This document shows, one piece after another, positions 23,659 to 28,615 of a stretch of DNA of 28,615 bases; position 1 is the stretch's first letter; each line of letters opens with the position of its first letter. The notes under the pieces were generated by a model. The model searched no databases and had not been told where the DNA came from. It saw nothing but the letters and a program-made list of their open reading frames with translations. Origin of the DNA: Lentisphaeria bacterium UBA1732. GTDB lineage: Bacteria; Verrucomicrobiota; Lentisphaeria; Victivallales; UBA1829. The stretch is taken from positions 30,459 to 59,073 of the forward strand of contig DCIG01000061.1 in NCBI GenBank assembly GCA_002315855.1, in the 5' to 3' direction. The position numbers were made by a program, and so were the translations under genes.

Positions 23659-24624
23659 TTACAGCATTTCCATCATGTAGCGGAATACCATGTCGTTGAC
23701 GTCGGGAATATATTCGTGCCCATAGTCGGGGAACAGAATATGTTCTTTCTTCGCCGTGATTTTGTTGTACGCCGCATATTGCGTGGACGGCGGGCAGATT
23801 GTGTCCATAAGCCCCGTGAAAAACAGAATATCGGTCTTCGTGATGCGTGCCGCCATGTTCTGCACATCGATATACCCAAGCTTCGTGAAGATTTCTTCTT
23901 CGCGTTTGTGCTGCGGGTCGAATCTGCGGAAATATTCTTTCAGCTCCGCATAGGCGTCCTTCGCCAAATCCATTTCCCACACGCGTTTGTAATCGGATAA
24001 GAACGGAAACACCGGCGCGGCCCGATTGAGTTCCGGCACCAGTCCTGCACAAGCCAGTGTCAAACCTCCGCCCTGCGACCCGCCATGCGCCCCTATGCGT
24101 GCCGGATCGACTTCCGGCATGTCCATGACCAGATAGGTCAGCTGTGCGCAGTCGAGGAAAATCTGACGGAAAAGCAGTTTGTCAGGAGCCGGATTATCCA
24201 GTCCGCGGATGATATGGCCGCCGATGGTGTTGCCGATATGACCGCCGTTATCTTCCGAAAGTCCGCCCTGCCCTCGCACATCCAGTGCCGCCACCGTGAA
24301 ACCTGCCGCCACATACCCAAGCTTGTCCACCCAGTCCCCCGAATTTGACCAGTAGCCATGGAAAAACACCACTGCCGGCCCCGGTTTTACGGCATGTTTG
24401 GGTTTCATCAGCTTTGCATGAATTCTTGCTCCCCCGGTCCCAGTGAAATACATATCGAAGCAATCTGCATACGGGGCTTTCATATCGAACGGTACAAGCT
24501 CGACATCCGGTTTGACGGCGCGCATTTCGGCCAGGGCGTTTTCCCAGTACGCATCGTAATCGGCGGGGCGCGGGTTGCGTCCCTGATAAGTTTCCAGCTC
24601 GGAAACGGGCATATCAATCAGCAT
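23659..24624 (-). CDS. axeA: Acetyl xylan esterase / cephalosporin-C deacetylase (CE7)
   Basis: 321 residues. CE7 enzymes remove acetyl groups from short xylo-oligosaccharides (and cephalosporin C); they are usually cytoplasmic hexamers, and no signal peptide is seen here. The catalytic triad is Ser183 in GGSQGG, Asp274 (FFTGLMDTICPPSTQYAAYN) and His303 (PDYGHE). The CE7-defining RGQGG (117-121) and DSN-like GYWSNSGDW region are present. The start at 24624 is chosen for its AGGAGA site 8 bases upstream; the frame extends 14 residues further but without one. It has its own promoter at 24733. It is consistent with growth on plant or mucin glycans. The name axeA is the common one for the family. 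Confidence 0.92.
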   Translation of the reverse strand: MLIDMPVSELETYQGRNPRPADYDAYWENALAEMRAVKPDVELVPFDMKAPYADCFDMYFTGTGGARIHAKLMKPKHAVKPGPAVVFFHGYWSNSGDWVDKLGYVAAGFTVAALDVRGQGGLSEDNGGHIGNTIGGHIIRGLDNPAPDKLLFRQIFLDCAQLTYLVMDMPEVDPARIGAHGGSQGGGLTLACAGLVPELNRAAPVFPFLSDYKRVWEMDLAKDAYAELKEYFRRFDPQHKREEEIFTKLGYIDVQNMAARITKTDILFFTGLMDTICPPSTQYAAYNKITAKKEHILFPDYGHEYIPDVNDMVFRYMMEML

Positions 24625-24732
24625 TTTCGTGTTCTCCTGAAGTATGATAAGCGTACTTCTGTTCATTCGGAACAGAAGTGGTTTTTATGAAACTGAATTT
24701 TGTGCAGACAAAAAAGACAAGATTCCCTGAAT

Positions 24733-24760
24733 ACTTTAGCACAAATCACAGGAAATTCAA
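24733..24760 (-). promoter_or_regulatory. Promoter of the CE7 esterase
   Basis: Minus strand: -35 TTGAAT (24755-24760), a 16-base spacer ending TGTGC, -10 TAAAGT (24733-24738). The -10 and the GCTAAAGTA context match both paralog promoters. Confidence 0.65.
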
Positions 24761-24833
24761 CGGCTGAATCAGTTTTTGAGGGAAGTTTAATCGAATTGGA
24801 ACGGGGCAAATTCCTGAAATCAAGACAAAAAAA

Positions 24834-24908
24834 TGGAGCGGGCGAAGGGAGTCGGACCCTCGACAATCACGTTGGCAACGTGACGCTCTACCACTGAGCT
24901 ACGCCCGC
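24834..24908 (-). tRNA. tRNA-Gly(GCC), copy 1
   Basis: 75 bases with encoded CCA. The acceptor stem GCGGGCG pairs with CGCCCGC, discriminator T then CCA; D arm GCTC AGTGGTA GAGC; anticodon stem TCACG/CGTGA around TTGCCAA, anticodon GCC; T arm GAGGG TCCGACT CCCTT. The T loop has C at position 55, where T is near-universal. It ends in a T-run (minus strand) that can serve as terminator. It is identical to copy 2. Confidence 0.95.
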
Positions 24909-24930
24909 ATCATAAGTACCAAATAAAAGA

Positions 24931-25005
24931 TGGAGCGGGCGAAGGGAGTCGGACCCTCGACAATCACGTTGGCAACGTGACGCTCTACCACTGAGCTACG
25001 CCCGC
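24931..25005 (-). tRNA. tRNA-Gly(GCC), copy 2
   Basis: Identical 75-base gene, 22 bases upstream of copy 1 on the minus strand, with the same C55 in its T loop. The identity extends a few bases beyond both ends (80 bases in all), so the pair is a tandem duplication. Transcribed from the promoter at 25026-25053 as a dimeric precursor. Confidence 0.95.
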
Positions 25006-25025
25006 ATCATTTACTTGACAATCTT

Positions 25026-25053
25026 ACAATACTTCTTTTTTTCAAAAAGTCAA
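25026..25053 (-). promoter_or_regulatory. Promoter of the tRNA-Gly pair
   Basis: Minus strand: -35 TTGACT (25048-25053), a 16-base spacer, -10 TATTGT (25026-25031). Transcription should begin near 25019, 14 bases before the tRNA 5' end. Confidence 0.7.
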
Positions 25054-25121
25054 GTCGAAAACGAAAAAAAGCCTGAATTTTGTCCGAAAAAGTCGTTTTT
25101 CGTCCTTTTCCTCTCACTCTT

Positions 25122-25838
25122 TCAGAGATTCGCCGTCGAAAACTCCATGAGCGCGCATGTCTGTCCGTCTTCTCCGCGAAGATCGCACACACACATACGG
25201 TCTGCCGTCTCATAAATCCACGGCGTTACCACTTCCCCGAAACTTGCCTGTTTTTTGAACTCCACACGAACGCGATTGAATGTGAATCCCTCCGGCAGAC
25301 GGTCTTCGGCTATCGCGAAAAATTCGGGACTGGTCAGATGCTTGTTGGGGTCTAAACCGGATTTCATCACACAATATGGCTCTGCGGCATACCCATTCCC
25401 CGCAGGAACCGGTATTTTGCGCGGCAGACACTCCATCGGCTCCGCCTCGTCGAATTTCAGGCAAATGTCATCAGGAGACAGCTTCACTGCCTTTCCCGCT
25501 TGAATGTCGAAAAATGCACCTGTCGCATTGGAAATCATGCACAGTTCGCCCGCTTCATCCCGCATTGTGATGCGCCGAAGCCCGTAAATGGAGCGGCATC
25601 CGTAGATTTTGACGGCTGTTTTCACGGTCTCGCGGAATGAGGGAAAACGGGAAAAGTCAATCTGAATGGAAAACAGAAAAACCGCCAGATTATGCGCTCT
25701 CAGAAACGCGCAGAACGCTTTCTCCTGATATTCCTGAAATTGACAGCAGTTCATCATCATTGCCACAGCGGCTCGCAGCTTCAGTTTGCCGTCTGCACCG
25801 GCTTCCGTAAATGGGATTGTCGTCGTCATTTCATACAT
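25122..25838 (-). CDS. Acyl-ACP thioesterase family protein
   Basis: 238 residues, a double hot-dog protein of the FatA/PF01643 type. The opening MYEMTTTIPFTEAGADGKLKLRAAVAMMMNCCQFQEYQ fits the first hot-dog helix with its family-like start, followed by IQIDFSRFPSFRETVKTAVKIYG and the second repeat from about residue 150 (HLTSPEFFAIAEDRLPEGFTFNRVRVEFKKQASFGEVV). These enzymes release free fatty acids from acyl-carrier protein and so set chain length, or keep fatty acid synthesis running. The catalytic Asn-His-Cys/Glu set is not fully recognisable: an N-H pair is seen in DPNKHL, and a Glu later. The gene starts 24 bases after the permease gene on the same strand. Confidence 0.75.
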   Translation of the reverse strand: MYEMTTTIPFTEAGADGKLKLRAAVAMMMNCCQFQEYQEKAFCAFLRAHNLAVFLFSIQIDFSRFPSFRETVKTAVKIYGCRSIYGLRRITMRDEAGELCMISNATGAFFDIQAGKAVKLSPDDICLKFDEAEPMECLPRKIPVPAGNGYAAEPYCVMKSGLDPNKHLTSPEFFAIAEDRLPEGFTFNRVRVEFKKQASFGEVVTPWIYETADRMCVCDLRGEDGQTCALMEFSTANL

Positions 25839-25862
25839 TGCAGTGTTCCTTCTTTGTTGTTT

Positions 25863-26903
25863 TCAGGCTCTCGATTCAAACCCGATTCGCGGATCGGCGA
25901 TGACATAAAGAATATCGGACACCAGGATTCCTCCCAGCGTCAGGATTCCGCTGAATGCAAACAATGCCATCATCAGCGGTATATCGCGGCTGCTCAATGC
26001 CATCATGGACAGTGCTCCCATCCCCGGAATATTGAAAATGTATTCAATCAGGATACTGCCCGCGACCAGTCCCGGCAGAATCCCCGCGAAAAGTGTAATC
26101 ATCACAATCAGGGCGTTGCGGAATGCGTGGGTATAGATGACGTCATGCTCCGAGACGCCCTTCGCCCGTGCAGTTCGGATATATTCCTGACGGATGACAT
26201 CCAGCATTCCCGACCGAGTGAAACGCGCAATCCCCGCAAACGATGCGTAGCTCAGACAAAATACAGGAAGCACATAGTGCATGGCTGTAACCCCCATGAT
26301 TTTCCATGTGCTCATACCGGGCGCAATATCGGGAGTTACGCCTTTCAGAGGAAAGATCGGCATCAGACCGCCTTTGCAGAATGCGGCTTGCAGCATCAGG
26401 GCAGTCCACAGCACCGGCAGAGAATACAGGAAAAACAGTCCGAACGTAATCCCCTTGTCCGCCATGGTATCGTGCTTGATTGCCGTGAATATCCCCAGCG
26501 GGATGGACAGCAGATAGGTCAGCAGGATGGAATAAATGTTCAGCCGTATTGTTACCGGCAGTCGGTCAAGAATCAGCTCCGTAACCGGACGCCCCTTGTC
26601 GACCGCCACGGATGTGCCCAAATCGCCTTTGCAGACATCCGCCAGCCACAGCGCAAACCCAACGATCATTGGCTTGTCCAGATGCAGCTTTTCTTTGATG
26701 ATTTTATTCCCGTTCAATTCCGATTTTTCGCCGGAAATCGTCCCCGCACCGCTGTCCCCTGCCCCGCCTCCGAGAAACGAACTTTTCGACGGATCGCCCG
26801 GTGCCAGACGCATCAAAGCATAACTCGCCAGCAGGATAACGAAAATCGTTACCAGCCCCAGAGAAAGCCGTTTGATGAAATAGGACCAGAATTGTTTGTA
26901 CAT
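25863..26903 (-). CDS. OppB/DppB-type oligopeptide ABC transporter permease
   Basis: 346 residues from the ATG at 26903. N-terminal YFIKRLSLGLVTIFVILLASYALMRLAPGDP is the OppB-type opening. Six membrane segments follow, with the cytoplasmic EAA loop IRQEYIRTARAKGVSEHDVIYTHAFRNALIVM near residue 260 and the ending DILYVIADPRIGF. It forms half of the inner-membrane channel for peptides or nickel. The usual partners (OppA, OppC, ATPases OppD/F) are not next to it: the thioesterase follows and the tRNA-Arg lies upstream. A loop insertion of Gly/Ser (SSFLGGGAGDSGAGT) lies after the first helix. The upstream ATG (26966) precedes the predicted transcription start. Confidence 0.9.
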   Translation of the reverse strand: MYKQFWSYFIKRLSLGLVTIFVILLASYALMRLAPGDPSKSSFLGGGAGDSGAGTISGEKSELNGNKIIKEKLHLDKPMIVGFALWLADVCKGDLGTSVAVDKGRPVTELILDRLPVTIRLNIYSILLTYLLSIPLGIFTAIKHDTMADKGITFGLFFLYSLPVLWTALMLQAAFCKGGLMPIFPLKGVTPDIAPGMSTWKIMGVTAMHYVLPVFCLSYASFAGIARFTRSGMLDVIRQEYIRTARAKGVSEHDVIYTHAFRNALIVMITLFAGILPGLVAGSILIEYIFNIPGMGALSMMALSSRDIPLMMALFAFSGILTLGGILVSDILYVIADPRIGFESRA

Positions 26904-26954
26904 GATTGCGCAGTTTTCCCCGTGTTTTTTGATTTTTTGATTTGACTTTTTTAA

Positions 26955-26982
26955 AATGTAGTGCATATTTTAAAGAATGCAA
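26955..26982 (-). promoter_or_regulatory. Promoter of the permease-thioesterase unit
   Basis: Minus strand: -35 TTGCAT (26977-26982), a 16-base spacer, -10 TACATT (26955-26960). Transcription should start near 26948, which excludes the ATG at 26966 and supports the start at 26903. Confidence 0.65.
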
Positions 26983-27018
26983 GTTCATTTTATGATTCTT
27001 TGCAGTTTTTCTTCCTAC

Positions 27019-27095
27019 GGTGCCGTAGCTCAGCTGGATAGAGCAGCGCTCTCCTAAAGCGCAGGTCATGGGTTCAAATCTCATCGGCATCGCCA
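27019..27095 (+). tRNA. tRNA-Arg(CCU)
   Basis: 77 bases with encoded CCA. Acceptor GGTGCCG pairs with CGGCATC (one G-T), discriminator G, CCA; D arm GCTCAGCTGGATAGAGC; anticodon stem GCGCT/AGCGC around CTCCTAA, anticodon CCT; T arm ATGGG TTCAAAT CTCAT. A run of T begins directly after the CCA. AT-rich, repeat-bearing DNA begins here, so its 3' end is a plausible integration site. Confidence 0.95.
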
Positions 27096-27231
27096 TTTTT
27101 TTGCCCTTTTTCGGGGTTTTCTACATTCTTTTTAAGCTCAAAATGACTTTTTTATCCATTTTATCAAAACTATCAAGAAAAAATATATGAAACAATTTCT
27201 AATGGTTTATAATGGGCATTAACAACCAAAT

Positions 27232-27285
27232 TTGTAGAAAAATTAGAGAAAGTTTGACCTCATATTGTAGAAAAATTAGAGAAAG
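27232..27285. repeat. Direct repeat pair, 33-base spacing
   Basis: Two identical 21-base copies (27232-27252 and 27265-27285), each beginning TTGTAGAAAAATTAGAGAAA, starting 33 bases apart. No third copy nearby. Confidence 0.9.
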
Positions 27286-27342
27286 CCCCATCAGATAGCC
27301 AGTTTATGCAGTAAACAAGCGTTTTTTGCTGGGATAAACTGT

Positions 27343-27580
27343 ACCCCTATAGAATATACCCCCTTGCCCTTTCTGTGTCTTTCCTGTGCGTTCTACGGCG
27401 CGACAAATGAAAGAAAAGCCATTCCCCTACAGTTTTATACAGTCTACATCTTAACTGTCATTCCTGTGCGCTCTACGGCACTATAAAACAGGGGAAATGT
27501 TTTACCCTATAAATTATACCACCTATATCTTGACCGCCGTTTCTATGCGCCCCTGTGCAGTGGCAATTAACTAAAACAAG
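27343..27580. repeat. Three diverged tandem units with exact 80-base period
   Basis: Units begin at about 27343, 27423 and 27503. Each starts CCCTAYA..TATAC, has TTCCTGTGCG at offset +38 (27381 and 27461; TTCTATGCGC at 27541), then TCTACGGC and a short GTGC/GCAC hairpin in the first two. The third unit is the most diverged. Conservation lies in blocks separated by variable bases, with the spacing kept. Confidence 0.75.
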
Positions 27581-27607
27581 CCCCCTGTTGATACTATCGC
27601 AAGGGGG
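27571..27607 (-). terminator. Terminator of the small minus-strand genes
   Basis: CCCCCT (27581-27586) pairs with AGGGGG (27602-27607); on the minus strand it is followed by CTTGTTTT. It lies 9 bases beyond the stop codon at 27616. Confidence 0.7.
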
Positions 27608-27615
27608 ATTTGATT

Positions 27616-27795
27616 TCATGCTTTCTTTTTGGCTTTTCGCTTTTTCTTTTGAAACAAAAGTTTCTCAAAATATCTTGCTTCTTGATTAAGACTTTCGGCA
27701 GTCATAGTCTGCTCTACTAATCGCCTGTTCAGATGTGTAATCAATCCACAAAGATTAATCAGTGTCGTTTCGTTGGCTATTTCTTCGTCTGTCAT
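27616..27795 (-). CDS. Small protein of unknown function, Lys-rich tail
   Basis: 59 residues from the ATG at 27795, preceded by AAAGGAG at good spacing; the upstream ATG at 27813 lacks a site. It is mostly helical (EIANETTLINLCGLITHLNRRLVEQ, ESLNQEARYFEKLLF) with a strongly basic end (QKKKRKAKKKA). It follows the 187/181-residue gene within about 20 bases. Nothing recognisable in family terms; the basic tail hints at nucleic-acid binding, which is a guess. Confidence 0.65.
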   Translation of the reverse strand: MTDEEIANETTLINLCGLITHLNRRLVEQTMTAESLNQEARYFEKLLFQKKKRKAKKKA

Positions 27796-27815
27796 GTTGA
27801 TTGCTCCTTTCATTT

Positions 27816-28361
27816 TCAGTAGATTTGCATACTCATAGATTGCATGAATTGACGGAAATTTGATTTGATGTACTCTGCTGTGCGAATCATCTTTGCAAAC
27901 CTTTCTTCATAATCAGGCTTCTTGACAAATTCTTTCAGCACTGCATACTGTTGTCTGTCCCATTCGTTTTCTGTTATTCCAAAAACCTCATTGATTTTAT
28001 TAAACGCTGTGTGAAAGTTCGGGTCTTTGATTTTGTTTCTGTCAAAAACTTCACACCACCCTTTTGTTGTTTCTGTGCTTGTTGTTGGCTGATACGTTGA
28101 AAGATTACATGTTCTGTTTCCTAACTCAATAATCAGCCCCAGCAAATCACTACTTGTTTTAATGGGACTATGCCACTTACTTGCGACTTCAGCAAATGCA
28201 CGTTCAAAGCCGTTCATTTTATAAAAGTGTTCCAATTCATACAAAGAAAGTTCATTCCATAAAGACATATTGACATTAAATTTACCGCTTATATTCACAA
28301 AGCACCGCAAAAATAATGTATCATTCTGTAAATCCATAATAATTTTTTCTTTGTCTGTCAT
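27816..28361 (-). CDS. Protein of unknown function in the mobile region
   Basis: 181 residues from the ATG at 28361, chosen because GAGGGA lies upstream of it and because the preceding gene ends 7 bases before it; an ATG at 28379 would add 6 residues. All-helical look with many aromatic residues: DLQNDTLFLRCFVNISGKFNV, LYELEHFYKMNGFERAFAEVASKWHSP, GWCEVFDRNKIKDPNFHTAFNKINEVFG. No catalytic motif or known family is recognised. Codon use is A/T-rich, unlike the chromosome genes to the left. It is the middle of three tightly packed minus-strand genes. Confidence 0.65.
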   Translation of the reverse strand: MTDKEKIIMDLQNDTLFLRCFVNISGKFNVNMSLWNELSLYELEHFYKMNGFERAFAEVASKWHSPIKTSSDLLGLIIELGNRTCNLSTYQPTTSTETTKGWCEVFDRNKIKDPNFHTAFNKINEVFGITENEWDRQQYAVLKEFVKKPDYEERFAKMIRTAEYIKSNFRQFMQSMSMQIY

Positions 28362-28368
28362 GGCGTTT

Positions 28369-28615
28369 TTATCCCTCATATATGATGCCGTTTGCTTTTG
28401 CTTTATTCATAAAAGCAATAACAGTTTTGCTTGTTTCTGTCGGCGGGTCTTTTAAATTTTGGTTTTCTTCTTTCTTGTTTTGATGAAAATTACTCTTTAA
28501 ATAACTATTATTATAAGAATTATTCTTTCTATCGATACAGATAGTTCTATTGATATTTTCAATATCACTATCACTATCTATATCTATATCGGGGGTTTTA
28601 TTATCCCCCTTGGGG
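28369..28615 (-). CDS. C-terminal end of a gene running off the window
   Basis: An open frame enters from the right edge and ends at TAA 28369-28371; 81 codons are visible, with no stop. The visible part is a low-complexity linker (DIDIDSDSDIENIN, encoded by GATATA/GATAGT hexamers), then Asn/Ser/Tyr-rich and charged residues, then a short conserved-looking end (TSKTVIAFMNKAKANGIIYEG). Such an Asn/Asp-rich linker before a short end is common in plasmid and phage replication proteins, but this part alone does not prove it. The next gene starts 7 bases later. Confidence 0.55.
   Translation of the reverse strand, partial: PKGDNKTPDIDIDSDSDIENINRTICIDRKNNSYNNSYLKSNFHQNKKEENQNLKDPPTETSKTVIAFMNKAKANGIIYEG

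Larger units (their letters stand above)
27096..27615. other. 520-base non-coding, AT-rich region with repeats beside tRNA-Arg
   Basis: No gene is seen on either strand. From left to right: T-rich start; a short direct repeat pair (27232-27285); an inverted pair CAGTTTAT (27300-27307) and ATAAACTG (27334-27341) with an inner GTTTA-tgcag-TAAAC; three 80-base units (27343-27580); and a terminator for the next minus-strand gene (27571-27607). This resembles a control or replication region more than spacer DNA. Confidence 0.6.

Noticed and set aside
25692..26945. 417-codon plus-strand frame opposite the permease
   Set aside because: His/Gln-rich shadow of a hydrophobic membrane protein gene; no start signal.
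26904..26966. N-terminal extension of the permease
   Set aside because: The upstream ATG lies before the predicted transcription start, and the added residues are Lys-rich without a ribosome site.
27232..27580. CRISPR array or integron attC sites
   Set aside because: The 21-base repeat has only two copies with a 12-base gap. The 80-base units are diverged throughout, with no identical repeats or unique spacers. No cas or integrase gene is present, and no RYYYAAC/GTTRRRY ends are seen.

Overview
This window looks like a stretch of chromosome from a Gram-negative-type (diderm) bacterium, followed at the right end by the start of an AT-rich mobile or accessory element. The diderm call rests on several lipoprotein signal peptides, Sec signal peptides and dTDP-rhamnose genes. 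RNase HIII, a NhaC-type antiporter, an acyl-ACP thioesterase and tRNAs with encoded CCA would fit an anaerobic gut bacterium, possibly of the PVC/Lentisphaerota group. That placement is an inference from gene mix and overall flavour, not from a marker I could test.

Layout. 1-240: 3' end of a polar amino-acid ABC transporter ATPase, followed by a NhaC-type Na+/H+ antiporter with an unusual Ala/Glu-rich N-terminal extension, then tandem terminator hairpins. 2249-5334: an EamA/DMT exporter, then an rfbC-rfbD-GNAT operon. 5404-5976 (-): an O6-alkylguanine methyltransferase. 6074-7587 (-): a lipoprotein hydrolase followed by a small lipoprotein. 7704-11025 (-): two tandem paralogous secreted proteins of unknown function; the second lacks the C-terminal domain, and both carry a copied palindromic promoter region. 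11181-17278 (+): rnhC, class II fructose-bisphosphate aldolase, rpmA, obg, a short-chain dehydrogenase and a membrane-anchored coiled-coil protein. 17396-21911 (-): an operon of a GT39/ArnT-like membrane glycosyltransferase, an RlmN fused in frame to an ankyrin-repeat lipoprotein, and RecO. 22058-23620 (+): bifunctional NAD(P)HX epimerase/dehydratase. 23659-24624 (-): a CE7 acetyl esterase. 24834-25005 (-): two identical tRNA-Gly(GCC) genes. 25122-26903 (-): an OppB/DppB-type permease and an acyl-ACP thioesterase. 27019-27095 (+): tRNA-Arg(CCU).

Immediately after the tRNA-Arg the sequence becomes AT-rich. About 520 bases without genes hold two copies of a 21-base direct repeat and three diverged units with an exact 80-base period. 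Beyond them lie three small minus-strand genes of unknown function, the last running off the window. A tRNA 3' end followed by foreign-looking DNA with iteron-like repeats suggests the edge of an integrated element or replicon, although no integrase is visible here.

The most unusual objects are the RlmN-ankyrin lipoprotein fusion, the 80-base repeat array beside tRNA-Arg, the duplicated paralog pair with symmetrical promoters, the TPsiC-loop deviation (C55) in both tRNA-Gly copies, and a 13-base intergenic motif (RRCTGATTTCAAA) recurring around rnhC-fba-rpmA-obg. Most promoters that can be recognised share a TTGnnn -35 with a 16-base spacer.
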